Source of the DNA: Chrysomallon squamiferum
Taxonomy: Eukaryota; Mollusca; Gastropoda; Neomphalida; Peltospiridae
Length of the DNA stretch: 64,000 nucleotides
Assembly (NCBI GenBank): GCA_012295275.1
Contig: CM022678.1
Span: forward strand, 9,188,775-9,252,774
Direction: 5' to 3'
Under the pieces are notes generated by a model. The model saw only the letters and a program-made list of their open reading frames with translations, was not told the origin of the DNA and searched no databases. This document shows positions 35,461 through 48,028 of the stretch, piece by piece. Positions within the stretch are counted from its first letter, which is position 1. Each line of letters starts with the position of its first letter. A program made the position numbers and the translations under genes.

Positions 35461-35556
35461 ACATATATCACAAAACAGACAAATGTTGTTACCTAAACAA
35501 CAGAATGGGACACACACAGACAGCAGAACAGACAGAGAAGTTTCTCAAAAAACTGG
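35461..35556 (+). other. Exon-like block with good splice sites (unassigned)
   Basis: Flanked by tttttactttttcag and AAACTG|GTATGA. One frame is open throughout and reads HISQNRQMLLPKQQNGTHTD, then SRTDREVSQKT. Polar and low in hydrophobic residues. No family recognised. Present only in the right arm. Confidence 0.25.
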
Positions 35557-35659
35557 TATGAAAAACTCGCACATTAACTAACCTGATTGATTATACATTC
35601 TTCTTAGTTTTTCTATTGGCAATATATTCTCAATAATAAAAATAAAAAAGCGAATTAGA

Positions 35660-36005
35660 GCAAGGAGAGTCTATAATAATAAGTAAAGTAATAGTAGTAT
35701 ACAAATAGCTTGATAACTTAGCAAGGAGAGTCTATAATAATAAGTAAAGTAATTTGATAACTTAGCAAGGAGAGTCTATAATAATAAGTAAAGTAATTGT
35801 AGTATACAAATAGCTTGATAATTTAGCAAGGAGACTCCATAATAATAAGTAAAGTAATTGTAGTATACAAATAGCTTGATAACTTAGCAAGGAGAGTCTA
35901 TAATAATAAGTAAAGTAATAGTAGTATACAAATAGCTTGATAACTTAGCAAGGAGAGTCTATAATAATAAGTAAAGTAATTGTAGTATACAGATACCTTG
36001 ATAAG
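35660..36005. repeat. 61-bp minisatellite, about 6 copies
   Basis: The unit begins GCAAGGAGAGTCTATAATAA and ends AGCTTGATAACTTA. Copies start at about 35660, 35720, 35765, 35826, 35887 and 35948. The second copy is shortened by about 18 bp. Not stop-free, so non-coding. Only in the right arm. Confidence 0.93.
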
Positions 36006-36299
36006 TTAGTATTCTTCCATATTTCTATATTTCCATTAGCATTGTTTTATTTCTTTTTAGCTGATATTTGTACTAGAAATAATCAAAACCATTTATTGTT
36101 TTGTTTTCAACTTGCCAGAATACAGTCAGCTTTATTTTTTGTTTTGATTTGAAAGTTTAAAAATTAATTTTGCTTTTGTTTTTACTACAATTTAGTGATT
36201 CTTAGAATTTGGTATGTTTATAATTTAGTAATTTCAAAAAAAAAGATAAGAAATGTCATCAAAGAATCGGTACTAACCTGGCAGAAACAGAAGCATCTG

Positions 36300-36720
36300 C
36301 AGAGGTTGTTGTTGTTGTTATAGTAACAGCAGTAATAGTAGTACAACCCATTGTTGTTGTAGTAGTGTTAGTACTTAATAATAATAGTTCTTGTTTGTTG
36401 TAATAGGTGATATTTTAGCCGATGATGCTTTGTGATCATAATGTATCTTGTGTGACTAATGGTCAGAAAAATGCTAGCTGTACTCATAGTACTAGTTGTA
36501 GTAGTAGTAGAAGTATTAATAATAATTTTGTTGTTGCAGTAGTAGAAGTATTAATAATAATTTTGTTGTTGCAGTAGTAGAAGTAATAGAGGGATTGTGA
36601 GTATATGACAGTTAAATGAGAAATTGTTATGTTAAAAGTAAAAAGAAAAGTAGCTGTGGCAACAGGAGCAGTAGTTGTAGTAGTAGTAGTTGTTGTTTTT
36701 GTTTTTGTTGTAGTAATTAT
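36300..36720. repeat. Degenerate GTA/GTT trinucleotide tract, right arm
   Basis: Mirror of 7860-8232. It includes a direct duplication of about 40 bp (AATAATAATTTTGTTGTTGC at 36516 and 36551) that the left arm lacks. Confidence 0.7.
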
Positions 36721-36880
36721 AAAATAATAGATTTCTTTGTTGAATTGGGGGAAAAAGAAAGAAAACTGATTAATTCTTTATTTAATATTCTATTTGTGGG
36801 TTTTAAAAAAAAAAAATTAATATCTGATTCAGTATTTTATTGATTGATTGATTTATTTATTGATTTATTTATCTGCTCAG

Positions 36881-37214
36881 AGGAGGCACCCACCAATCAG
36901 AATCAGACCAGTGAGTTGTCCACTTTCTTGTTTAATGTTGTGTCAAAGTTTTGCCGATGAGCAGCTCAATTTTGGTGACTTTGAGCCCCACAGACACTGC
37001 AGCCGACCATGTTGAACTACAACGATTCTGACAGCATGAAGTTGAAGAGTGTTACACCAGGTGACCAACCTCAACAGTCAAATGTCATGGAGAAAAACTT
37101 GAACCTTTAATGTACAGCTGAGCTAAAACCAGCCAGAGGACAACATCTCCAACAAAGCCTAAGAAACTTCCTCAAACATCACAGCTGATACATTTCCAGT
37201 GAAGGGGAGATAAC
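36881..37214 (+). pseudogene. CAMSAP/Patronin-like exon E, right copy (degraded)
   Basis: Mirror of 7272-7671, starting after atctgctcag. The segment matching EPLMPAELKPAKEK reads EPLMYS-stop because of a one-base change and a deletion. The following Lys/Glu-rich part is missing (about 65 bp shorter), leaving RTTSPTKPKKLPQTSQL in another frame. Confidence 0.68.
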
Positions 37215-37829
37215 TGGAAGCCACTGTTTCTCTGAGTCTCAAAACCAGATGAACCACTAAGTGTCATTTCAGTGTCTGATACTCCACTAACACAAGGATA
37301 ACTGAAAATTATGTAGGTCAAGGTCAAGGTGAGGGTAAAGGACATATGTCATTTTACATTAACCTTGATGTTTACATTAATCCTAAGAAACAGAATTCAG
37401 AAAACACTTTGATCAGAAGTTGCAAATAATCTGAACTTGATTTCCAACTGCTGTTGTGTAAGAAATTTCCACAAAGAAAATGTATTGATACATTAAATAA
37501 AATGTATATTGATTGATTTACACAGCATTAGAATTTCCTTGTCTGTGTTTCTGTAATATGAAAAGTAAAGTAATGTATGATCTCTAAAATTTCAAATAAC
37601 AGAGAAATAATTGTCTTTTATCACGTTATAGTCAGGAAATGTTTTGTTTTGTATTTTTATTGTTAAAAAGGTTTATTTAAAAATTTTAAGTAGAGAAATA
37701 TATAATTAGATAAAAAAATTTAACTATAACCATTTATTGTATTTTTATGCATGTATTTTGTTATATGCTTATACAACTCAGTTTTTTCTATGTTCAGTAT
37801 TTCAGAAACTGTGATTGCTTGTTGCTGAA

Positions 37830-37881
37830 AATTGAAATCCTTCTTCAGCATTTTGATCTGCATTTTCACTGGATTCAGAGG
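37830..37881 (+). pseudogene. Exon-like block F, right copy (internally deleted)
   Basis: Mirror of 6247-6345 with the central 40 bp missing. The donor-like GATTCAGAG|GTTAGTTG is kept. Confidence 0.28.
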
Positions 37882-38045
37882 TTAGTTGTTTTTGTTTTTT
37901 TATTTAGTTTATAAGAATGACGATCCTTAAGTATCACAGATATATGGTTTATTTTAATTATAAATCTTGTTTGATATAAAATTTAGCTTCAAAGAATGAT
38001 CAGATACAATTTTCTTTTTCTGATTTTTTTCTTTTTTTTTCACAG

Positions 38046-38111
38046 ATGCCAATTTTGTTTTATCAAGAATGTCAGAATTATCTGAAAAACAGCTGAAACC
38101 ACTTTCCTCTG
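38046..38111 (+). pseudogene. Exon-like block G, right copy
   Basis: Acceptor-like tttttttttcacag, then 66 bp open in one frame (ANFVLSRMSELSEKQLKPLS), then CTCTG|GTATGT. Mirror of 6015-6091. Unassigned. Confidence 0.35.
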
Positions 38112-38500
38112 GTATGTAGCAAAAGTTTTAATTCTCTATAACATTTGTAAGGAATTTAAAGTATGCAATAATTAAGTAGCCTAAAATTATCAAGGATTGG
38201 GGAAAATAATGAAAAATGAAAAGATAAAATCATGAAAAAATATTTATTATTAGACAGGGACCTTCATTAAATGGATTATTTATTTATTTATGATTTCAGT
38301 TTATTGTTTTTCTTCTTACTGTCATCATTATTATCATTAATATAATTTATTTATCTGTTCTTAATCATCATCATCATTATTGTTATTTTTATTTTGTTAT
38401 TGTTATTATTATAAAGATTTGTTTATGACTTCTGTGATGATGGCTAAATATGATTGTTTTTTAAATTTCAGTATATCACATATTTTTGTTATTTCACACA

Positions 38501-38628
38501 GTTCTCTGGTGTGAGACACTACAAGTCTACCTGTCTGTGAAGATTTCTGGTGAAACATTGGCTGACTACAATCTGAACAAACTGGAGGAAGGATCCCAGT
38601 TCTGTTATAAAATCTTCATTTACATCAG
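38501..38628 (+). pseudogene. Exon-like block H, right copy (open)
   Basis: Acceptor-like ttatttcacacag, then an open frame reading LWCETLQVYLSVKIS and GETLADYNLNKLEEGSQ, then ATCAG|GTACTG. Mirror of 5511-5640, where a TAA closes the frame. Conservation of the coding-like block (about 96% by eye) is no higher than in flanking introns, so present selection is not shown. No family recognised. Confidence 0.4.
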
Positions 38629-39339
38629 GTACTGCCCTTTTTGTTACACCTTGTTGTATTTGATTTAGATTCTTGAGAAAAATAGTTTTAATGTTATTCT
38701 ATTGACAGAGATAACAGTAAAATGATAGCAGCAATTCATTTATGAATGTTGTATTTTGGAAATACAGATTTTTAAAATAGTTTTAAAATAAAATATTATA
38801 AATGGCTATTCATTTTTATGATTTTTTTGTTATTCTTATTATCTTATTTAAAGGGTATACGTGTCCAAGCAAAGAATTAGTTTTTAATTGTGTTTGTGAC
38901 AGTAACTTGGTTTTCAAAAGAAAAGTGAATGTTCTAAATTATAATATATTGGGTTTTAAAGTCAAATGTTAATAGTGGGACAGACCTATAAAGTTTTAGT
39001 AAAAAAAAAAGTACTTTTTACTTGTTTGGAAATGAAAGTGAATCATTTTAATTTTTAATTTTTCAGGAAGAAAACAATTTTATATTTAACCTTTTCAACT
39101 TCCCTTTAATGTAAAAATATTAATTAATCTAGGATAAAAAGTTGCAGTATTTATAACACTAATTTAAGTTTGAAACTGCTTGTACATAATACAAAAAAAT
39201 AATGTGTTAATCATGGTAAACGGAAACAACTCACACACACAGAAAAAAAATGTTAACAAAAAAACAAAACATAAAACAAAAACTAAACAACAAACTAGCA
39301 ATTTTTATTTTATTTTGTTCTCAAAACATTTTCACACTT

Positions 39340-39450
39340 TCAGAAAAGAGAAAAAGGTCACAGAAGTGCTAATGGTAGAAGATGAGGGAGAATTTTCCAG
39401 ACTTGTACTCTGACATGCAGAGCTGGTGTGTTGTGTGTGCAGTCTACAGG
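39340..39450 (+). pseudogene. Exon-like block I, right copy (unassigned)
   Basis: After cactttcag it reads EKRKKVTEVLMVEDEGEFSR then LVL and TGA, the same stop position as in the left arm (4690-4800). If coding, this would be a natural C-terminus shared by both copies. If not, it is a shared lesion. No poly(A) signal could be singled out. Confidence 0.28.
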
Positions 39451-39479
39451 TGACCAGTTCATCTGAGTTTTGTTTCTTT

Positions 39480-41050
39480 CTTTTATTAATTCACAAACTT
39501 AAACTTTATTTTACACACTGACTTCTTTTTATCAGGACGACTTTTGTTTATTTATAATAATAATAATAATTTTTAAAATAATAAGAAATTAAATAGTACA
39601 ATAGTATGTTAATTGTTTAAAAACGTCAAACGTGACTAGCCAGCATGATATGAGTCAGATATCACATTGTGTAGTTTTAGTAATGAAATTAAGGTAAAGG
39701 GCAGTAAACTGTAGATTGTATGACAGCCTTCCTCTCATTCCTCAATACCAGCACATCATGTAAAGAAGTCAAAAGAGTGCACACATTTTCCAAACTAACT
39801 TTCAGCTACAAGCACAGATTTTTGTGAAAGCCTTGAATTGTGCATAATAAGAAAATGTTTTAAATGATAATAATGCTGAAAATGTTGAAGCATTAATATG
39901 AGATTATTTTATGTATATGCAAATGTTTTAATGTGATAAAAAATACAGCTGAAGACTTTTAAAATAGTGGTGATGTCTTTTCTTCTCAATCAACATCTCA
40001 TTTTATAATTTTATGTTTTTATGTTGTTTAATGAGTATTAAATTACTTCTGTTGAATCAGGTATTTCTAGTTTAATACATTCAGGGAAAAAAATTAATAT
40101 TTTGTGAATTTCTTTTAAAAAAAAAATAAACTGTTGTACCCAAACAAAATAGATACTGTCTTCAAACATCAGGACATTCTTCACTGAACCTATTAATATG
40201 GAATAGTTGTTGCCATGGAAAATGTTTAAAAGTTAATAATTGTCATTTAATAGAGTTTTTCCAGAAACTGATTAAACACTTTGATTCAGGTAGTAGAAAT
40301 ATCATCCTGAATGAAACAATTCCAGTGAAAGTCTGTCTCTCGTGTATCATTGATGTAACTGTGGAAGTCAGATTTCTAATATTTCTTAATAAGTGATTTT
40401 TAAAAAAAGACAACTATTTCAATGAACAATAGTACAATATGATGCTACTTTATATTTTCAATTAAGTTGATGCATAATATAGATAAGAAAGTTTTGAAGC
40501 AGTAAATTAATATTAGCCTAGCAGCAAAAAGTCAAAAAGCCTTAATCTGAATTCTTCACATGAAAGAATTGTTGGGTCAAGAAACATGTTTTTGCTGGTA
40601 TGATCTATATTTATATGTTAAATAAATAAATTAACTTCTCTGTGTGTGTGTGTGTGTGTATTTATGTACGTTTGTATATTTAATGCGTGCCTCTGATTGA
40701 AGTATTTATGTGAAACAACCTGACATCATTGATTTTAATGATATATTTATTTTGTTGCTGTTTCGGTATTTTATTAAAAGATATTTTAAATGTTTAAACA
40801 AATTATTATAAAATTATTTTTCAAAAATTATTTCTTTCTGTATTAATTCTTCTCCTTCCATCATCATCTTACAATAGCTACAGGTATTGTTGACAGTTAA
40901 CTATTTAAAAAATGTAAAACAATACAATTTGTTCATGTGTTACTTTATTGCAATAAAAATTATTATTCTGATTAATATTAGACCAGTAGATATGTTTACT
41001 ATTATTATTTTAATTACTATTCTTATTGCTAATATCACAATTATTACAAT
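39480..41050. other. Right-arm distal part without recognisable gene
   Basis: Pairs with about 1800-4680. The partner of left 2800-3940 is missing near 40260. A GT run at 40641-40658 has no equal on the left. Confidence 0.5.
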
Positions 41051-41059
41051 TGTTGCGGG

Positions 41060-41081
41060 TCGTGGTTGTTGTTGTTGTTGA

Positions 41082-41115
<34 letters not shown>

Positions 41116-41162
41116 CTTTTCTTCTTCTTCTTCTTCTTATTATTATTATTATTATTATTACT
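41060..41162. repeat. Compound microsatellite (GTT)n(CTT)n(ATT)n
   Basis: Mirror counterpart of 1654-1767 with a much shorter CTT block and a longer GTT/GAT block. Confidence 0.9.
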
Positions 41163-42827
41163 TTATTTTTATTTTATTTTTTTAGGATGGTTTTATGGAG
41201 TTCATGTGAAAGCAGAAATGAAAATCCATGGCCAAGTTTGATGAAGATTTGAGTTTTTGCTATCAAAGTTTTGATAGTTGATGCCAGACTGATTCAGAAA
41301 TCATGAAACAGATGCTGGATTCAGTTCTGCCTCTTTTTTCAGTCAGTCACAGCAGTGAGAAAAATGTTTGACCAGACACAGCACCAAGTACAGCCAAGTC
41401 TTCAGCAGACTTAAACAAGAACAAATATTTCAAATGATACTAATGAGTGAGAAAAGTAAAAACATTCAGACAATACATGATAGGGAAAATGATGTTTATT
41501 TCAAAGTGTATTTCAAACAATGATGAAAAATATGAGATTAATTCTTATGATACAAATTTGAAAAGAAGATGAATATGATTGATCTTAGAAATCATTGATT
41601 TCTTGTTTTAAACAAAACAAACAAACAAAAGTTTTATAATAAAAAGCGTTCATTTCTTGGAAGATTTTTTTTATTTGTTTTATATTATTATTATTTTTAA
41701 AATATATTTCTTGTTTCGTGTTTTTAACAGTGGTTTGTTTTTTTTCCATTTTTTTTTTTTTTTTTTGATTTTCAAAGAATAATCTACTTAATCACATAAC
41801 CCAAATATAAAATACCAACTCTTGTGGTAAAGATTTACCCAGTAAAAGTATGTTAATAAAATACAAAATGGAAGGAAATATGTAAACTTATATATGTATG
41901 TATTTGTTGTTTGGAAGATAAACTCAGTAATTAGAAATTTAGTTAATTAGTAATTTGCAGATTATTTATCTGTCAAATTAGATATTAATTTAAAATATTT
42001 TTTTGTAAACAAATGTCTTGGTATTCTTTTTTTATTTCATGTATATTTTATTAATATAGTTTTACTGGATAAATCAGAAATCTTATAACTTTTAGAAGTT
42101 TTTCTAAAATCATATTTTTCATATGAAAAAGTATTTTTGTTGAATTAAATATTACAAATTATTTTGTTTTCAATTATAAAATTTTAGCTAGCATTATCAT
42201 AATGGAGAAACAAATTTCTATTTACTAGGATAATTTTTATTTATATTGTTTTGATATATTAACCCATAATCATAAATTCTTCTGTTACAATTATTTTAAG
42301 TAAATTTATTTAAATGGATAAATTCATAGGTATTTTAATTAGAAGGTCTATAAGATAATTTGAATTTTCCGTTTCTGAAATGTGTTGTAACATAGAAAAT
42401 AAAATGAAAAATCAAAGTCTAGTTTAAACTGTTAGAAAATTAAATAATTTAGTCTTATCCATGTCTATTTATAGTTTCCCTGCAGATGTATAAAAGCTGC
42501 AAATCCTCTCAACAGGTAAATAAAATGATGTAATTTTATCTTGTATGTGTTCATAACTTGGAATCACACCTGTAGGTACCACTAAGAACTACATCGATCA
42601 TTCTGAGATCAAGTATGAATAAAGTAACGTTGGATCTTGTTTATAGGACTCTAGTACATATGGAATATAGTTGATTTGGGATACAGTATTTGTGGATATG
42701 GTAGATATAGGATATAGAAGTTTTGGATATAGGAGATACAGTGCAGCAGATAATATACTACAACAGTTCATTTAAATGAATGTGTTCATATTTGAAAGTA
42801 TTGTATTATTTATTTTTGTTTCTTTAT
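41163..42827. other. Right-arm outer part without recognisable gene
   Basis: Pairs closely with 1-1650 (about 95% by eye). No exon could be recognised. Similarity is high right up to the pair of base 1. Confidence 0.55.
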
Positions 42828-43843
42828 TAACTTGACTATTTACTGTTATAATTATCACATTAAAATTATCATTATTATCAAAACATACCAGAGACATTGC
42901 AGATAAATAAATAAATAAAAATGTTAATGTGAACACACAAACCCTAAACACACAGAGACTTAAATATGTGTCCAACAGTCTATTCAGCTGTATTGCAAAT
43001 ATTTCTGTTTACACAGTGGATTTCATGAAATTTCTTGTTTTAATTTCACTTTAAAGTACAGTAAGAGTGCAATATTTTTACATCACTCTGGCATCAAGAA
43101 TTCAACAAGAAAACGCAAAATGTGCGCCCTAAGTATTATAACAGTGTTCTAATAAGTGTTGTTTATTTTATAATTCTGCTGTAGGGGGATAACTCTGGAG
43201 GATGTAGTTAGAGTGTACAACAGAGGTCGGCTAGAAAAACGAGAACAAACGTGGCCTGTGTTAATTTGTCAGTGTGAAGTGTGACGGGCTTCGTACTCGC
43301 TTCTCTTTTGTTTTGTGGGGTTTTGTTGGTGCTTTATTTATTTTTTTAAAACTAAATTTGGCTGAAATCGGTTAAGTATTTTAGATATTTAATTGTTTGC
43401 TGTATCTTTGTGTCATAACAAATTGCAGTCATTGTTTAAGAAGTGATTCTATTTAAATTGTTCTTTTCTTCTGCAAGTTACTTTCTAAATCAGAATTAGC
43501 GTTTTGATAGCTGAACGGGATTTCGAATCAGTGCCGTTACAAAAGATCCGGACTAATAAAAGACCGGTTTTGACAGAGTCCATTATATAATTTAAAAACT
43601 GAATCAATGTTTTATGTCTAACAGGCTTGAAGAAAGTCACTGATGAGATTATTAAATTTAGTTCATAATCTATTACCAGCTACTCCACAGTTTCTTTTTA
43701 TTCCACTCAGTTCTCGAAAAAAAGTTAAATAGCAGGAAGAAATATTTATATATATATATTTTTAACTACAAGGCATTTGTTAAATTTTAATTTTAAAAAT
43801 TTTAAATTTCTACAAGCTCTCTACAAACAAATAATAATAATAA

Positions 43844-43885
<42 letters not shown>

Positions 43886-44030
43886 GTAAAAAATAACAAC
43901 AACAAATTTAACATAAATAATATATATCTGTAAATATTACATAGATCATTTGTCTTTATTTATTTATTTCCTGGAGAATAAAGATGGAGTACTTATGTAT
44001 GTGTTTTGTCGCAGTTATATAAAACTTGGG
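42828..44030. other. Interval right of the palindrome without gene
   Basis: A/T-rich. A CpG-retaining stretch lies at 43170-43330 (cggctagaaaaacgagaac), with an (AAT)n run at 43828-43884. Whether the palindrome continues here cannot be judged because the left mate would lie before base 1. Confidence 0.45.
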
Positions 44031-44406
44031 ATTTAGATTATTCATTGTTATAACATGCGTACAACAGAGTCCTGTACAACTTAACATAATATAATGTAAT
44101 ATAATGTAATGTAATGTAATATAATATAATGTATGGAAACGTAAAAACAGAATATAAGTTTCACATTAACTTCCGTTTTTTCTCGTAAAAATTATAAAAG
44201 CGCACTTTACAAAAATAGATCTGGGAATTTCCAAATGATATTCGAGACTGAACGTTTTCTGTGTGAGTAGACTGTACAAACGAGTTTTATCACTGCTGAA
44301 GAAAAATCTGAAAAAGAACAAAATTCACTTAGCGAGACCGTAACATATTTATTTATCTATTTATTTATTCTTTTGTTAATTGATTTATCTTGTCTACATA
44401 TTTGTC
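44031..44406 (+). repeat. Dispersed repeat, copy 2
   Basis: Same orientation as 24232-24640 and the same ordered segments, including AACGAGTTTTATCACTGCTG. It lies just outside the right arm. An expanded (TAATG)n/(TAATA)n block is at 44080-44135. Confidence 0.75.
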
Positions 44407-44477
44407 TGAAAAGCGTGCACTATCTCTTTTTGATTTTTGTCTTAATAATAGTATTATTTCTATTACTTCTACTATTA

Positions 44478-44478
44478 C

Positions 44479-44537
<59 letters not shown>

Positions 44538-44592
44538 GTAATAATAGTAATAATAATAATAATGGTAATAATAGTAATAATAATAATAATTG
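44478..44592. repeat. (AAT)n microsatellite with AGT interruptions
   Basis: About 115 bp of AAT. The poly-Ile and poly-Asn frames are artefacts. Confidence 0.96.
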
Positions 44593-44680
44593 TTTGATTA
44601 CATTGGACTGTGTACAAGTTGATTTTAGATTTTAGATTCTTTGAAATAAATACTTTACAAAATAACAGAACAGTTTAGCA

Positions 44681-44681
<1 letters not shown>

Positions 44682-44718
<37 letters not shown>

Positions 44719-44748
44719 AATGACAAAACACACACACACACACACATA
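44682..44748. repeat. (GT)n(GA)n and (AC)n microsatellites
   Basis: A GT run, a GA run, a short spacer and an AC run in succession. Confidence 0.93.
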
Positions 44749-46740
44749 GACTGACAGCAGCATGTACATGTAGATGATGGATAGATAAATAGAACTGACA
44801 TTGAGATGTGTAGAGATTGGTGTGATTTGTTATGTTTAGACAGAAAGGATGACAGAAACATGTACAAATGTATAACTGGGAGATTCTCATGTAGACAGGC
44901 AGGTTTATAGAAAGAGATTTTTTATTGGACTTTTGAAACCAGATTTAAAGATGTATTTAAAAATCACAGTAAATTTAGGAATAAATGATGCTGCATGGAT
45001 ACTGAAATATTTTTAATATTTTGATATACAGAATTGTAAAAAGAAATAACCTTGAAAGACTGAGTATATTGAAATATATTTAGTATTTTTAGCTTTTAGG
45101 AATTATTTTACTATTAATATGTCATTGATAATCCAAACAAACAGCTTTCTGTCCACTGCTCTATCCCTGTGTTCATTCATAATGATGTTATCTCCAAAAT
45201 GTCCTTATTGTGTCTCCCTACCAATGAATTTACTTGCCTGCCAGTATGTCTGTCTATCTGTCTATCTGTCTATCTATCTATCTATCTATCCATCTATAAA
45301 ACACACATATACCAACATAAACACTCTAATCCACTTACTCATGTACAAAAACCCATCCTCTCTCTCTAACACATGAACTTACTAACACTTTCTTACTCAT
45401 GTACAAAAACCCATCCTCTCTCTCTAACACATGAACTTACTAACACTTTATTACTCATACACATATGCCTATCAGCTTAGCTCTCTATATATCTCTGTGT
45501 CTGTCTGTATGCCTGTTATCTTAAGTCTTCCTCTCTGTCAGACTGTCTTGCTAATTATATATCCATCTCATTATACACATCGCTCTGTATGCCTGTTTCT
45601 GTGTCTGTCAGTCTATCTCACTAATTATATATCCATCTCATTATACACATCTCTCTGTATATCTGTCTCTGTATCTGTCTGTCTGACAAACTTCCAGTCT
45701 ATCTTTTCATCTATCTCTCAGAAATACATACACACTCTTGCACAAACACATTATACATACATACCCATTTTCTCTCAATAATAAGAAAACACATTTCCAC
45801 ACACAGACATATGATGAATGTGACAGTGTAGGAGGGAGACAGGCAAATACAGATGGTCAAGGAAGGATGAAGTTGTCTTTGTCCTCCCAGTATTGGTCAG
45901 TTGTATTTGACAATATGTTTAGTTTTGAAAAATGTACATTCACTTTAGTGTGAACACTGTCAGTGTATATTAACCGAGAGTCACATTTTGTTGGATTTTT
46001 CTTATTTATGATCATCTAAACATCAGCTTTTTCAAACTTCGGGCTTATCTTGATTCGTTGATCCTATACACATAATGCACTGCTTCTAAGTTACTTCTAA
46101 GTAGTCATGGATTTCACTCAACATGTAATGGTGTTTATAGTCATTTTATTTTAAAGAGTAATTGCTGCTATATAGAGTGGGTAATGGAGTAAAATACTGA
46201 TTTGTCTTCACAAACATCACACAAAAGTTCACTCTCTCTGCTGAAAATACAGATACCTGCGTTCATCTGAAGTTTGCGGTTTCTCACAAATTTTATCACC
46301 CTGTGATTGAAACAGTCTCTCCTCCACTCATCCAGTCTGCTTATTTATATAAACAAGTGTTTAGCAGGTTGATAATAACTAACCTGGTATAGACACAAAA
46401 TACACGAATAGTTGAATAACACAAAAACACTGGATGTGTAAAAGATAGATGAATCAAAGGATAAATGAATAGAGGCACATAATAAAATATTACATTAATG
46501 ACTTTTATTCTCAGATGCTCTCTACAGACTACAAACTAATCAGTGTTTCAGTGTAAACTAACACTGCATGTCTCTCTATACACCAAGTTAAACTACTAAG
46601 TCAAAGTTTACCATTCTACCTCTTGTTATCAATATAACATTACCTCAGTCCTTCTTTAATATTCTTATTACAAAAAAGGCTTTAATCTGGAAACCCTTTT
46701 GGTATTTTTTGTCTATTTATACAGCACTTCTCCTAGTCAA
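44749..46740. other. Interval with short duplications, no gene
   Basis: TCTA/TCTG runs at 45245-45297. A 57-bp direct repeat (starting CTTACTCATGTACAAAAACC at 45337 and 45394, with a partial third). An 80-bp direct repeat (CTAATTATATATCCATCTCA at 45550 and 45630). 46240-46680 is non-repetitive but shows no exon. Confidence 0.5.
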
Positions 46741-46749
46741 AGAGTGTCG

Positions 46750-46764
46750 TTAATAATAATAATC

Positions 46765-46800
<36 letters not shown>

Positions 46801-46925
46801 TTAATAATAATAATAATAATAATAATAATTGCAATAATAATAATAGCAATAATAATAATAATGATAATGACAATGATAATAATAACAATAATAATAATAA
46901 TAACAACAACAACAACAACAAAAGA
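46750..46925. repeat. (AAT)n microsatellite with (AAC)n end
   Basis: About 175 bp of AAT with GCA, ATG and ACA interruptions, ending in AAC. Confidence 0.96.
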
Positions 46926-47713
46926 GAAATAACATTTATTTTATTCTAGAAATTAATAAGGAAAGCAGATATTTCCAAATGAATCCAACCAAAATAAAAT
47001 AAAACAGTTTCACTGGTCCTGATGAAGAAACAAAAATAAATATAAATTAAAACAAAATTAAAATCATCAGAGAGCCAGCCATATATTTAGAAATAATGTT
47101 TATGAATAAACAAATAAATAAATACAATTAAAATAAACAAATAAAACAGAGTTCTGTGATAAATGAATTGTAGCTAGAAATAACCAAACTATAAATCAGT
47201 TAAATGTAAAATCACTTTCAGCAAAAGAAATGCTAAGGGAGGCAACTCTTGGTTGAGACAGTTAAAGTTCATCTGATTTAGAATATGGATTTAATATTTT
47301 ATACTGATCCTGAATTTGCAATATTTATATAGATTTTTGTTCTTGTTTACATACACGAATAACCTGCAAATTTGTCCTTGTGTATGTAAAAGTAATTAAG
47401 GTACAAAACCATGCTTATAATTTACAAGAAAACACAAACCTTTTTTTCCCTAATATTTCTTTTTTTCATTTAGTTCATTACTTATTATATAAAAAAATAC
47501 ATTCAGATTTGGGGTTGGTTGGTACAACAACTCTTTTTCCAAAACAACATTATTTCTGAGTAAAACAAAATCTACAAACAAGTTAATTTAATTTCTTTAT
47601 CAGTACAAATATCAAAAATGAGGCTTATCTTAAGAAAAAAAATTATAGATGTTTCACATATCACCATACAATTAAAAAAATAATAAAAGTTTATAAAGCT
47701 CTGGCATATTTTC

Positions 47714-47744
<31 letters not shown>

Positions 47745-47844
47745 TTTATATACATGCAAACTTGTACTAATATATATCATTTCTTTTTTAATATATAAAC
47801 AAATTTCTGTTTAAAATATTCAAAACTGTATCACTCCCATAAAT

Positions 47845-47845
<1 letters not shown>
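46926..47845. other. A/T-rich interval without gene
   Basis: It contains a (TA)n run at 47721-47745. No exon seen. Confidence 0.45.

Positions 47846-47892
<47 letters not shown>
47846..47892. repeat. (CA)n microsatellite
   Basis: About 22 CA units. Confidence 0.96.
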
Positions 47893-47894
<2 letters not shown>

Positions 47895-48028
47895 GAACTT
47901 CCACATAAACAACTGTTTAACATTATATTAAAAATAGATTTAAATAAACTAAATAGAGAACATACGTTGTGTCTGTGGACAACAAGTTCCTGAGGGCAGA
48001 ACCGATGCAGCAGCAACCACGCGGCCGT

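Larger units (their letters stand above)
34690..36240. repeat. Right-arm-specific insertion (about 1.55 kb)
   Basis: No counterpart in the left arm. It starts with a tandem pair of about 230-bp units (34765-35000 and 35003-35215). The pair shares CATGGAGGACTAATAATGCT, TTTCCCAATCTAGCT, TTCTGTGGAAAGA and CATTAGCTGT. A candidate exon follows (35461-35556) and then a 61-bp minisatellite (35660-36005). It was inserted after duplication or lost from the left arm. Confidence 0.7.
31347..42827. repeat. Right arm of giant inverted repeat (palindrome)
   Basis: This is the mirror copy of 1-12450. Similarity starts at gctagtcttgataaacca (31347) and is still strong at gtttctttat, which ends at 42827 and pairs with base 1. 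The arm is about 11.5 kb against 12.45 kb for the left one; the difference is the net of several indels. It lacks the partners of left 2800-3940 and of the left CAMSAP exon at 11366-11451, and carries a private insertion at 34690-36240. It holds the same CAMSAP-like gene remnants and LINE fragment on the plus strand. Right-arm copies carry extra CGA-to-TGA changes compared with the left. Confidence 0.93.

Noticed and set aside
35660-36005. Possible CRISPR-like array
   Set aside because: Units are contiguous tandem repeats with no unique spacers, in a eukaryotic genome.
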